Source: Saccharothrix tamanrassetensis
GTDB lineage: Bacteria > Actinomycetota > Actinomycetes > Mycobacteriales > Pseudonocardiaceae
Assembly: GCF_014203665.1 (NCBI RefSeq)
Contig: NZ_JACHJN010000001.1
Span: forward strand, 744,001 to 808,000
Direction: 5' to 3'
Length of the DNA stretch: 64,000 nucleotides
Shown: positions 52,578 to 60,320 of the stretch, one piece after another
How the letters are laid out: each line of letters starts with the position of its first letter
Position numbering within the stretch: the stretch's first letter is position 1
Notes under the pieces: model-generated
Databases searched by the model: none
What the model was told of the DNA's origin: nothing
The model's input: the letters and a program-made list of their open reading frames with translations, nothing else
Translations under genes and position numbers: made by a program

Positions 52578-53759
52578 CTAGCCGGGTACGCCCACCCGGA
52601 ACGGGTCGTCGCGGTCCAGCTTGCCGGTGAACAGGCCCTGGAACAGGTTCAGCTTCTGCATGTTCGACGTGCCCTCGATGAACTCCAGGCCGCGGGCGTC
52701 GCGGACCAGCTTGTCCAGCATCGGGTGGTCGAACCGGGCGCCGACGCCGAAGAACCCGCACGCCTCGCGCGCCGCGTCCATCGCCAGCTGGGACGCCCTG
52801 GTCTTCGCCGCCGAAGCGAGGTAGCCGTCGCTGGTCCGCGCGTCGACCGCCCGCGCGGCCAGGTGCACCAGCGAACGCGCGCCCTCGATGCGACGCCCGA
52901 GCAGGTCCAGCCGGTCCTGTTCGTCGCGTCGGAGGGAAGTGCGGTTCTCGGTGACGTACTCGTAGGCGGCACGTGCGATACCGAGCGCGATGGCCGCCAC
53001 GCCCGGCCGCAGCAGGTTGAACGTCTGCACGAACGCCCACATGCCCCGCCGTGACGGCGACAGGTGGCGGCCGACGAAGCGTTCGGCGGGCACGTGCACG
53101 CCGTCGAGGGTGATCGCGCTGATCCGCGCGCCCTTCAGACCGATGGTCTCCAACGCCTCCGCCTTGAAGCCCTCGGCCGGGGTCTCCACCAGTACCGCGT
53201 TGATGCCCAACGGCCCCGAGCCGACTCGGGCGAACACCACGCCCAGCTGCGCCCGGCAGGCGTTGCCCACGTAGCGCTTCTCCCCCGACAGCACCGCGCC
53301 GCCGGGGACCGGGGTCAGCGTGGTCGTCAGCGCGCCGGCGTCCGAACCCCGGTCGGGCTCGGTCAACGCGAAGAACGTCCACAGTGGAGCGTCCAGCATC
53401 CGGCCGTAGAACCACTCCTTCTGCGCCTCGTCGGCCAGCAGGTCGACCAGCACCCCGGCCAGCAGCGGACCGGGCGAGGCGACCAGCATCCCGACGTCGG
53501 CGCAGGCCAGCTCCTCCATGATGATGGCCCGTTCCAGCGCCAGCGTGCCGTAGAAGCGGTTGCCGGCGATGGGGATCGGCACGTTGCCGTACTCGGGCGG
53601 GATCCCCATGGTGGACAGGTAGCGCACGGCCGGGAGGTCGAAGTGCTCGCGGACGAGTTCCGGGTCGCGGTCCAGGGCCAGGCCCAGCCGGCGGAAGTCC
53701 GCGCCCCACTCCCGCATCTGGTCGCGCAGGGAGACCAGGCGGCCTTCCAGCGCGGTCAC
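52578..53759 (-). CDS. Acyl-CoA dehydrogenase family flavoenzyme
   Basis: A 393-residue protein of full family length. It has the flavin/substrate motif FFALTEPDRGSDAGAL in the first half and RRGMWAFVQTFNLLRPGVAAIALG at the helical domain. Near the C-terminus LEFIEGTSNMQ carries the glutamate that is the catalytic base in MCAD-type enzymes. It should introduce an alpha,beta double bond into an acyl thioester. Because an ACP is made in the same operon, the substrate is probably ACP-bound rather than CoA-bound. GTG 53759 is preferred: it overlaps the stop of the half-size partner as GTGA. It is the last gene of the operon. Confidence 0.9.
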   Translation of the reverse strand: MTALEGRLVSLRDQMREWGADFRRLGLALDRDPELVREHFDLPAVRYLSTMGIPPEYGNVPIPIAGNRFYGTLALERAIIMEELACADVGMLVASPGPLLAGVLVDLLADEAQKEWFYGRMLDAPLWTFFALTEPDRGSDAGALTTTLTPVPGGAVLSGEKRYVGNACRAQLGVVFARVGSGPLGINAVLVETPAEGFKAEALETIGLKGARISAITLDGVHVPAERFVGRHLSPSRRGMWAFVQTFNLLRPGVAAIALGIARAAYEYVTENRTSLRRDEQDRLDLLGRRIEGARSLVHLAARAVDARTSDGYLASAAKTRASQLAMDAAREACGFFGVGARFDHPMLDKLVRDARGLEFIEGTSNMQKLNLFQGLFTGKLDRDDPFRVGVPG

Positions 53760-54439
53760 GAGTCCGCTCGCACGTACGCCTCGGCGAGCAACTCCGACAG
53801 GTGCGCCACCTGGCCGGGGCCGCCGGTCAGGTAGCCGCTCGCGCCCAGCAGGTTCACCAGCCAGCGGTCGGCGGCGGTGATGCGGGCGTGCAGGTGGGAC
53901 AGGATGACCTCGGGCAGGCCGCCCGCGTCCGCACCGGTCAGCACGGCGCGCACTTCCAGGTGTTCGATCAGGCCGTCGGCCACCGTCGACTTGACCATCT
54001 GCTGCTGCAACAGCGTCGTCGAGCCGGTGCGGCGGCCGTTCAGGTAGCGCATGCAGGTCTCCCGGAGGGCCTCCGAGAGGCCGAGGCGCAACCACACCAG
54101 GCCCAGTGCCCAGGACGCCCGCTGCTCCGCGTGCACGTCGGTGCCGCGTTCGCCGATGCCGTGCCGCAGCAGCACCACCGTGCCACCGGGCAGGTCGATC
54201 GAGTCCAGAGTGGACTCGTCGGTCGCGGAACGGTCCACGGTCACGCCGTCCAGCCACACCTGGTGCGCGCCGGCGGCCACCTCCTGCGGCACCACGGCGT
54301 GCCCGCCGGGACCGCACGGGAGCAGGCCGGGCAGCACCAGGGACCGCAGCACGGTCAGCGCCGGGGCCAGCCCTTCGTCACGGGCGGCGCGGTGGCACCG
54401 GGACAGTTCGTCGGCGCCCAGCCGCACGGAGGTGGTCAC
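53756..54439 (-). CDS. Half-size acyl-CoA dehydrogenase-like protein
   Basis: A 227-residue protein, about 60% of normal family length. The C-terminal half resembles the helical C-terminal domain of acyl-CoA dehydrogenases: ALGLVWLRLGLSEALRETCMRYLNGRRTGSTTLLQQQMVKSTVADG fits the long helices around the flavin. The N-terminal helical part is mostly missing, and neither the TEPDRGSD-type motif nor the FIEGTS-type glutamate is present, so it is unlikely to act alone. It sits directly before the full-length enzyme with a GTGA overlap, and its own GTG start overlaps the KAS-like gene as GTGA. A heteromeric dehydrogenase, as known for split FadE-type pairs in actinobacteria, is my best reading. An inactive structural partner is also possible. 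Confidence 0.75.
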   Translation of the reverse strand: MTTSVRLGADELSRCHRAARDEGLAPALTVLRSLVLPGLLPCGPGGHAVVPQEVAAGAHQVWLDGVTVDRSATDESTLDSIDLPGGTVVLLRHGIGERGTDVHAEQRASWALGLVWLRLGLSEALRETCMRYLNGRRTGSTTLLQQQMVKSTVADGLIEHLEVRAVLTGADAGGLPEVILSHLHARITAADRWLVNLLGASGYLTGGPGQVAHLSELLAEAYVRADS

Positions 54440-55260
54440 GACGGCTCACCCACCGAGGCCAGCCCCAGGTCGCCGGTGGCCGGGTCGTAGTCGACCAGCA
54501 CCACCCGGCCGAGCGAGTCCGCCAGGCCTTCCCACAGCGCCGTGCACGGGTAGCCGGCGCGCGCGGACCGTACGGTCCCGCCGTGGCGGACCAGGTCCGG
54601 GTCGATGCCGGCCCCGGCCACGACCGCGACCGGCGAGTCGTCCGGGACCAGCTCCGCCAGCGCCGACGAGAGCACCGCGGGCAGGTCGCGGTCGGACACG
54701 CCCGCCTTGTGCACCAGTGAAAGCGGTGTCGCGCCGGCTTCCAGGAGCAGCGCCACCCCGGCATCGCCGGCGGGGCGCGATGCCACGTCGTACGGCAGGG
54801 TGGACTGGTCGGCGATCACGACCAGCGCCCTGGGGTAGCCGTGGCGGGCGGCGTAGTCGCGGGCGAGGCGGATCGCGGTGAACGGCGCGCACGTGCCCAC
54901 GTCGGACACCGAGAAGGACAGGGGGCTGTCCGGCAGCGCCTCGGACAGGTAGGTCGACGCCGCCAGCCGGCAGTCCAGGTCCGGTGTGGCGTGCGCGATG
55001 ATCGCCAGCGGCACCGGGGCGTCCAGGGGTCCCAGTCGCGCGTGCAGGGCCTGTGCCAGCGCGGTGAACGTGGTGCCGCCGGTCAGCAGGTCGGGGCGCA
55101 GCGCCACGTCGTGGCCGGAGGTGAGGTCGGTGAAGTGGCGCAGGGAGAACTCGTCGTCCAGCCGCCGGTCCGGGACGCCCGTGGTGCGCACCACCCTGGC
55201 CAGGCCGAGGGTGGACGCGGGCGCGCCGGACCGGACGGCCGGTGCGGTGGTCCGGTACAT
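54436..55260 (-). CDS. Degenerate KAS III/thiolase-fold protein
   Basis: A 274-residue protein, shorter than normal KAS III (about 320). The nucleophile region is FSVSDVGTCAPFTAIRLA with Cys124, followed by ALVVIADQSTLPYDVASRPAGDAGVALLLE, both typical of the KAS III fold. I cannot find the PHxxN histidine motif or the GNTSAAS asparagine motif, so normal decarboxylative condensation is doubtful. Possible roles are acyl transfer from the ACP, as in CerJ/DpsC-like proteins, or partnership with the better-preserved KAS III at 58183-59109. It begins 2 bp after the ACP stop. Confidence 0.72.
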   Translation of the reverse strand: MYRTTAPAVRSGAPASTLGLARVVRTTGVPDRRLDDEFSLRHFTDLTSGHDVALRPDLLTGGTTFTALAQALHARLGPLDAPVPLAIIAHATPDLDCRLAASTYLSEALPDSPLSFSVSDVGTCAPFTAIRLARDYAARHGYPRALVVIADQSTLPYDVASRPAGDAGVALLLEAGATPLSLVHKAGVSDRDLPAVLSSALAELVPDDSPVAVVAGAGIDPDLVRHGGTVRSARAGYPCTALWEGLADSLGRVVLVDYDPATGDLGLASVGEPS

Positions 55261-55262
55261 GG

Positions 55263-55535
55263 TCAGCGGTCCATCTCCGCGGCGACGAAGTCGGCCAGCG
55301 AGCGGACCGTCTCGAAGTGCGCCATCTCCAGGTTGTCGGTGTCGAACTCGACCTCCAGCGCCTCCTCCAGCTGCATCAGCAGCTCGAAGACACCGGTCGA
55401 GTCCAACCCCAGCTCGTCGAACAGCCGCGACTGCTCGGTCAGCGCCGGCAGCTCGTAGTCCAGCACCTGGGCCAGGACGGAGGTGATGGCGTCGACGATC
55501 CGCTCGCGGGGGGCGACGGCAGTGGATTCGCTCAT
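55263..55535 (-). CDS. Free-standing acyl carrier protein
   Basis: A 90-residue acidic carrier protein with the phosphopantetheine serine S46 in ELGLDSTGVFELL. It lies between the decarboxylase and the KAS-like gene and overlaps the decarboxylase stop as ATGA. By analogy with BtrI of the butirosin pathway, it would carry an amino acid attached through its side-chain carboxyl while it is decarboxylated and modified. Confidence 0.93.
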   Translation of the reverse strand: MSESTAVAPRERIVDAITSVLAQVLDYELPALTEQSRLFDELGLDSTGVFELLMQLEEALEVEFDTDNLEMAHFETVRSLADFVAAEMDR

Positions 55536-56830
55536 GATGCGCTTCCTTCGGTGATGGCGGTGGCGGCGAGTTCGGGGAGGTGTTGCCGGCGCAGCAGGTC
55601 CTCGGTGTCGTCGCGGGAGCGCACCAGGTGCGCGCGACCGCCGTGGACCAGCACTTCCGCCGGGTAGCCGTGGCTGAGGAACAGCACCGGGGACGCGGTC
55701 GGGCCGTACGCGCCGGAACGCCCGACGCCGATCAGGTCACCGGGCCGGACGGGCGGCAGCTCGACCTTCTTGCCGAGCGTGTCGTTGGGCGTGCACAGCG
55801 GGCCGGTGACGTTCCAGGTCTCCGACGCGGGCTCGGCCACCCGGTTGAGCACCCGCATGGGGAAGTTCCGCTTCACGAACGACCCGATGCCGACCGCCGC
55901 CATGTGGTGGTTGGTGCCGCCGTCGGCGACCGCGAACCGCTCCCCCATCGACTCCTTGACGTACCGGACGCGCACGACGTACGTGCCGCAGGTCGCGGTG
56001 AGGTAGCGGCCCAGCTCCATCACCAGCCGGGTACCGGGGTGCCGGTCGGCGAAGTCGGCCAGCACCGGGTTCACCCGTGCGGCCAGCAGTTCCAGGTCGA
56101 GGTCGCGTTCGCCGTCGAAGTAGGCCACGCCCAGGCCGCCGCCGATGTCCACCAGCTCCAGCGGGGTGCCGAGGTGCGCGGACAGCCGGTCGGCGAGCTC
56201 GAAGATGCGTTCGGTGTTCTCCGCGACCGCCTCCTCGGACAGGATGCGGGTACCCATGTACACCTGAACGCCGAGGAAGCGGACGTTCGGGTGGCGGGCG
56301 ACCAGGTCGGTGGTTTCGAACAGCTGCGATTCGTCGATGCCGAACTGGCGCGGCTTGCCGCCCATGGTGAGGCCGGAGCCCTTGACCGAGAAGCTCGGGT
56401 TCACGCGCAGCGCCACCGGGGCGCGGACACCGCGTCGGCGGGCGAGGTCGTCGATGAGGGTGAGTTCGCCGAACGACTCGCAGACGATCGCGTAGACCCC
56501 GTGGTCCAGGCAGGCGCGGAGTTCCTCTTCGCTCTTGCCCGGTCCGAGGAAGATGATGTCTGCCGGGTCGACGCCGGCGCGCAGCGCGGTGACCAGTTCC
56601 ACCATCGAGGACACCTCGGCGCGTGCGCCGCGCGAGTGCAGCACGGACAGCACACCGATGTTCGGGTTCGACTTCATCGAGAAGAAGAACTCCAGCCTCG
56701 GGTGCAGCAGGGCTTTCAGGTCGTCCACGCGGGACGCCAGCTCCTCACCGTCGTACAGGTAGAGCGGGGTGCCGTGCCGCTCGGCGATCTCGGTGATCCC
56801 GATCCCCTGGACCTCGAACTCAGCGCTCAT
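55532..56830 (-). CDS. PLP-dependent amino-acyl-ACP decarboxylase (BtrK-like, fold type III)
   Basis: A 432-residue enzyme of the diaminopimelate/ornithine decarboxylase family. The PLP lysine is K53 in FFFSMKSNPN. LTMGGKPRQFGIDES and GPLCTPNDTLGKKVELPPVRPGD closely follow BtrK of butirosin, which decarboxylates glutamyl-ACP to 4-aminobutyryl-ACP, rather than LysA. The neighbouring ATP-grasp ligase and ACP complete the same trio. The ATG at 56830 gives an 11-base overlap with the ligase gene. If the loaded acid is glutamate the product is GABA-ACP; if aspartate, beta-alanyl-ACP. Sequence alone does not settle this. Confidence 0.88.
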   Translation of the reverse strand: MSAEFEVQGIGITEIAERHGTPLYLYDGEELASRVDDLKALLHPRLEFFFSMKSNPNIGVLSVLHSRGARAEVSSMVELVTALRAGVDPADIIFLGPGKSEEELRACLDHGVYAIVCESFGELTLIDDLARRRGVRAPVALRVNPSFSVKGSGLTMGGKPRQFGIDESQLFETTDLVARHPNVRFLGVQVYMGTRILSEEAVAENTERIFELADRLSAHLGTPLELVDIGGGLGVAYFDGERDLDLELLAARVNPVLADFADRHPGTRLVMELGRYLTATCGTYVVRVRYVKESMGERFAVADGGTNHHMAAVGIGSFVKRNFPMRVLNRVAEPASETWNVTGPLCTPNDTLGKKVELPPVRPGDLIGVGRSGAYGPTASPVLFLSHGYPAEVLVHGGRAHLVRSRDDTEDLLRRQHLPELAATAITEGSAS

Positions 56831-58181
56831 GGCCGGTTGCCTCCAATCGGGCGGTGATCTCGTTGTCCACGGCGGCGATCTCGTCGTCGGACGACGCGAC
56901 GAGCAGGCCGTAGAGGCGGCCGTCGAACGCGGTGCCCGCGCGGTGCCCGGCGTTGACCGTGGCGAAGTTGTTGACCAGCAGGCCGGTGCCGCCGGCGCGG
57001 TCGAGCAGCAGACCGTCCAGGAGTCCGCGGACCTCGGCGAACGGCAGCGCGCGGGTGAGCCGCACCGGGTAGTGGCGGGCGAGCGCGATCCGCCCGGCAC
57101 CGACGAACCGGTCCTGCACGCGCGCCTGGTAGGTGGACATGTTGTTCCGCGCGTTGATCTCGACGACCGGGTAGAGCCCGTCGTCGGGGTCGACCATCGC
57201 GTCCACGCCCACCACGCCGAAGTAGCCGTCCGCGGCGAGTTTCCTGCCCAGCCGGTGCGCGGTGTCGGTCAGTTCGGCGACCTGTGCCGCGGACAGGCGC
57301 GCCGGCATCCGGTGTCCCTTGTGGACGCCGCCCTCGGTGTGCAGCTCCTTGACGAAGTCGAACCGCACGTCACCGTCGCGCCCCACCGTGAACTGGTAGT
57401 TCAGGTCGGAACGCTTGGCGACCCACTCTTCGACGACGAACGCCACGCGCGGCTGCCCGGACCTGTCGACCGCCTTGGCGACCATGCCGGCCAGGCGGTC
57501 CATCCGGCGGTCGCTCTCCAGCACCGCGATGCCCTTGCCGGAGACGCCGAAGGCCTCCTTCACCACGACTTTGTGCCCGGCCGCGACGAGTGGACGGGCT
57601 TCGGCGAACGCCCGGCGCAGTTCGTCCACGGTCTCGCAGGTCCAGCCGGCGGGTTGGCGCAGGCCCAGTTCGTCGGCGGCACGACGGCTGTAGACCTTGC
57701 TGTTGACCGCTTTGCACGTCACGGCGTCCGGTGCGGCGAGCGGCATCCCGGTCCGCTGCGAAAGGGACTCCTCGACGTCGGACACACCGTGCGCGGTCAG
57801 CCGCACGCCGTCCGCCGCGAGGTCGCGCAGGCGTGCGATCAGCGCCGGGTCTTCGAGGGCGTCGGCGGTGACGGTGCGGCGCGGGTCCGAGTCGGCGACC
57901 ACGTGCACGGTCGGCAGGTCGATGCCCAGGCCGTCCAGGTACGCCAGGTAGTCCCCGTCCGGCGCGGCCTTGAGCACCACGTGGTCGTCGCCGGAGGCCA
58001 GCAGCAGGGCGAACTCGTCCATGTGGTTCACGACGGCCGCGCCGCCGTCGGCGGACAGCCGCGGCAGGGTGTGCTCGCCGCGCGCCCAGCGCTCCTCCAC
58101 CTCGAAGTTGCCCAGGAACGCCAGGGAGCCTTCGGGGTGGCCGAGCAGTGCGGTCTTCAGCCTGCGGGTGAAGTCGTCCAT
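56820..58181 (-). CDS. ATP-grasp amino acid:ACP ligase (BtrJ-like)
   Basis: A 453-residue ATP-grasp protein. KVVVKEAFGVSGKGIAVLE is the flexible ATP loop, FVVEEWV follows it, and EINARNNMSTYQ near the C-terminus is the metal-binding segment. With a BtrK-like decarboxylase and an ACP in the same operon, the likely reaction is ATP-dependent attachment of an acidic amino acid to the ACP through its distal carboxyl, as BtrJ does with glutamate. It is about 50 residues longer than I recall for BtrJ. It starts 1 bp after the KAS III stop. Confidence 0.83.
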   Translation of the reverse strand: MDDFTRRLKTALLGHPEGSLAFLGNFEVEERWARGEHTLPRLSADGGAAVVNHMDEFALLLASGDDHVVLKAAPDGDYLAYLDGLGIDLPTVHVVADSDPRRTVTADALEDPALIARLRDLAADGVRLTAHGVSDVEESLSQRTGMPLAAPDAVTCKAVNSKVYSRRAADELGLRQPAGWTCETVDELRRAFAEARPLVAAGHKVVVKEAFGVSGKGIAVLESDRRMDRLAGMVAKAVDRSGQPRVAFVVEEWVAKRSDLNYQFTVGRDGDVRFDFVKELHTEGGVHKGHRMPARLSAAQVAELTDTAHRLGRKLAADGYFGVVGVDAMVDPDDGLYPVVEINARNNMSTYQARVQDRFVGAGRIALARHYPVRLTRALPFAEVRGLLDGLLLDRAGGTGLLVNNFATVNAGHRAGTAFDGRLYGLLVASSDDEIAAVDNEITARLEATGHER

Positions 58182-58182
58182 G

Positions 58183-59109
58183 TCAGTGCTCCAGGACCAT
58201 CGCGGCGAACGTCTGACCGAGGCCGGCGGCCGTCATCAGGTACTTGTCGCCCGGCTTGAGCAGACCCAGTTCGCTCACCGTCTGGTAGTTGATGAACGGG
58301 TCGGCGCAGAAGCAGTGGCCGGTGGCGGACAGGTTGTCCAGGAAGAACTTGTCGTTTGGCAGCCCCAGGTTCTTCGCCGCGACCGTCCACGACACCCGGT
58401 TGACGTTGTGCGGCAGGACGAGGTCCACGTCGGTGATCCCGATGCCCGCCTCCTCCGTCGCCGCGCCGACGACCTCGGCCAGCGCGTCCTGGTAGATCCG
58501 GCGGGCGTGCTTGGCGATCTCCGGGGTCAGGTCGATGACGCCGTCGGTGCGGCCGTGGATGCGGCTGGCGTAGCCGCGCACGGTGTCCCGGTCGCCGTCC
58601 GCCGCGACCAGGATCGCGGCCATCCCCTCGCCCATGATCGAGGTGTCCCGCACCCACTGCGTGAACGGGGTGAACGTCTTGTCCCCGGCCAGGATCAGGG
58701 CCAGCGCGTCCGGGTCGCCGTCGGCGGCGAGCAGCGTGCCCGCGACGTCCACCGCGAGCAGCCCGGTGGCGCAGCCGTGGTCGGCCACCGCCAGCGTCGT
58801 GGCGTGCCGCAGCCCCAGCGCCTCGCGGACCTCGTGCACCGGGCTGACCGGGTAGGGCGCGGTGGTGCGCATCCCCTTGGCGCGGATCACGTACCGGACC
58901 CGGTCCTCCCGGCCGCGCAGCGCGTCGAGCTTCTCCGCCGCCGCGATCAGCAGCTCGGCCTCCGACAACGGCGACTTGCAGATCCGGTCCAGGCCGTAGA
59001 GCCGGGTGAAGCGGCGCACCTGCTGGTCGTCCAGCCCCAGCGGCTCCTGCAGGTCCGCGACGGCCACCGTCTCCGGCAGGTGACTCGACACCGCCACCAA
59101 CGCCGTCAT
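58183..59109 (-). CDS. KAS III-family protein with altered active site
   Basis: A 308-residue KAS III-type protein, first gene of the seven-gene operon. The nucleophile C113 in ADHGCATGLLAVD and H234 in LPHNVNR are in the normal places, but the usual GN-TSAAS asparagine is replaced by histidine (H265 in ATGHCFCADP). A Cys-His-His centre may favour acyl transfer or hydrolysis over decarboxylative Claisen condensation; this is inference. No malonyl-loading gene is present in the window. It may move the ACP-bound amino-acyl unit to an NRPS carrier or to the peptide. Confidence 0.8.
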   Translation of the reverse strand: MTALVAVSSHLPETVAVADLQEPLGLDDQQVRRFTRLYGLDRICKSPLSEAELLIAAAEKLDALRGREDRVRYVIRAKGMRTTAPYPVSPVHEVREALGLRHATTLAVADHGCATGLLAVDVAGTLLAADGDPDALALILAGDKTFTPFTQWVRDTSIMGEGMAAILVAADGDRDTVRGYASRIHGRTDGVIDLTPEIAKHARRIYQDALAEVVGAATEEAGIGITDVDLVLPHNVNRVSWTVAAKNLGLPNDKFFLDNLSATGHCFCADPFINYQTVSELGLLKPGDKYLMTAAGLGQTFAAMVLEH

Positions 59110-59148
59110 GTGCGTCCTCCTCGGTCGGCCTCGTCTGCTTGCGGGACA

Positions 59149-59191
59149 AGGTTCGCGAGGATCGCTGACACGGGGCTGACAAGGCGCTGAC
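59149..59191 (-). promoter_or_regulatory. 11-bp direct-repeat promoter of the seven-gene operon
   Basis: On the minus strand, three perfect GTCAGC copies at 59191-59186, 59180-59175 and 59169-59164 have an exact 11-bp period. GAACCT (59154-59149) follows nine bases after the last copy and keeps the A and T of a -10 hexamer. The KAS III start is 40 bp further. An AT-rich patch with CTATAGAAAGAAGATAGA lies just upstream at 59202-59220. The 173-bp gap 59110-59282 holds no gene. Confidence 0.82.
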
Positions 59192-59282
59192 CGGTGGTTT
59201 CGCTATAGAAAGAAGATAGAGGCGACCCGGCCGCCCGGCGTGGCCGGGGCAGGCCGCCGCGGCGGGCGGCCGTGCGGGCCGG

Positions 59283-60320
59283 TCAGGTGCCGGCGGTGCG
59301 GGGTGCGGGGCCGCCGCCCGGTTGTTCGGCGCCGGAGTCACGGGGCCACCAGCGGCTCGGGCGCGGCAGGAAGTTGGCCAGCTCCGGGAAGTCCGTGGGG
59401 CGCTCGGTCATCCAGTTCCAGTAGCGCGGGATGGTGCGGGCGTACTCGCAGTAGTAGCGCCGCAGCGCGTCGATCAGCTGGCGCAGGGTGTTCGGGTGGA
59501 TGGAGCCGGGCCGCCACACCAGGAGCAGCCTGCTGCGCAGCGGTTCGGTCACGGCGACCAGGCTCACGTCCGAGGTGGACCCGGTGGGGGTCGCCAGCGC
59601 CGCCGCGCCCGCGTCGCGGACCCAGCTCATCGCCTCGGCGTGCCCGCCCGCGTAGTGCAGCACCTCGGGGGTGGGGTGGTCGAGCTTGCGGAACAGGTGC
59701 TCCTCCACCGGGTGGAACCAGTGGCCCGGCACGTGGTGCACCCAGCTCAGCGAGACCATGTGCCTTCGGCTCACCGTAGTGCGGCGGGCCAGCGCGTGGT
59801 CGCGCGGCAGCGCCAGCCAGATGGGCTCCCGGACGATGATCTCCTTGGCCAGCGTGGGGTCGAGGTCGCGCACGCCGTCCACCGCCTCCGGGCTCGGGAT
59901 CAGCGCGGCGGTCAGCTCGCCCCGGCTCACCGCGTCCACCGCCAGCGCCGGGTCCAGCGTCACGGTCTGCACCTCCACCGAGGGCAGCGACGACTGCAAC
60001 GCGCGGCGCAGCGTGACCGGCGTCCACTCGGCGTTGCCGATCCGCAGGATCCCCGACGACAGCGAGGAAGCCTCCGCGACCACCGCGTCGGCCCGGGTCG
60101 CGAGGTCGGCGAGCATCGGGATCAGTCGTTCGCCGAGCGGCGTGGGGGTGATGCCGAAGGCCGAGCGCACGAACAGGTCGCCGCCGACCGCCTTCTCGAT
60201 CCGCCTCAACTGGGCGGTGAGGCTCGGCTGCGGCAACGACAGCCTGGCCGCCGCCTTCGAGATGCTGCCGGCCTCGGCGAGCGTCATGACCACCCGCGCG
60301 TGCCGGATCTCCAGGTGCAT
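59283..60320 (-). CDS. LysR-family transcriptional regulator
   Basis: A 345-residue regulator. The N-terminal winged helix-turn-helix covers about residues 1-65 (GSISKAAARLSLPQPSLTAQLRRIEKAVGG), followed by a LysR substrate-binding domain. A Pro/Gly-rich tail of about 35 residues makes it longer than the usual 300. It starts at ATG 60320, divergent from the ABC genes. By family habit it could control itself and the divergent genes; the dyad at 60475-60498 is a candidate operator. Its ligand is unknown. It is the only regulator visible here, but LysR sites do not look like the 11-bp repeats, so another activator is probably needed. Confidence 0.92.
   Translation of the reverse strand: MHLEIRHARVVMTLAEAGSISKAAARLSLPQPSLTAQLRRIEKAVGGDLFVRSAFGITPTPLGERLIPMLADLATRADAVVAEASSLSSGILRIGNAEWTPVTLRRALQSSLPSVEVQTVTLDPALAVDAVSRGELTAALIPSPEAVDGVRDLDPTLAKEIIVREPIWLALPRDHALARRTTVSRRHMVSLSWVHHVPGHWFHPVEEHLFRKLDHPTPEVLHYAGGHAEAMSWVRDAGAAALATPTGSTSDVSLVAVTEPLRSRLLLVWRPGSIHPNTLRQLIDALRRYYCEYARTIPRYWNWMTERPTDFPELANFLPRPSRWWPRDSGAEQPGGGPAPRTAGT

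Noticed and set aside
55532-56830. Diaminopimelate decarboxylase (lysA) housekeeping gene
   Set aside because: The MGGKPRQFGIDES and GPLCTPNDTLGK segments follow BtrK, and the gene is embedded between an ACP and an ATP-grasp ligase with overlapping codons.
54436-59109. Fatty-acid type starter biosynthesis (KAS III + ACP + dehydrogenase)
   Set aside because: There is no malonyl transferase, ketoreductase or dehydratase. The BtrK-like decarboxylase and ATP-grasp ligase point to amino-acyl-ACP chemistry, and the KAS proteins lack the normal catalytic set.
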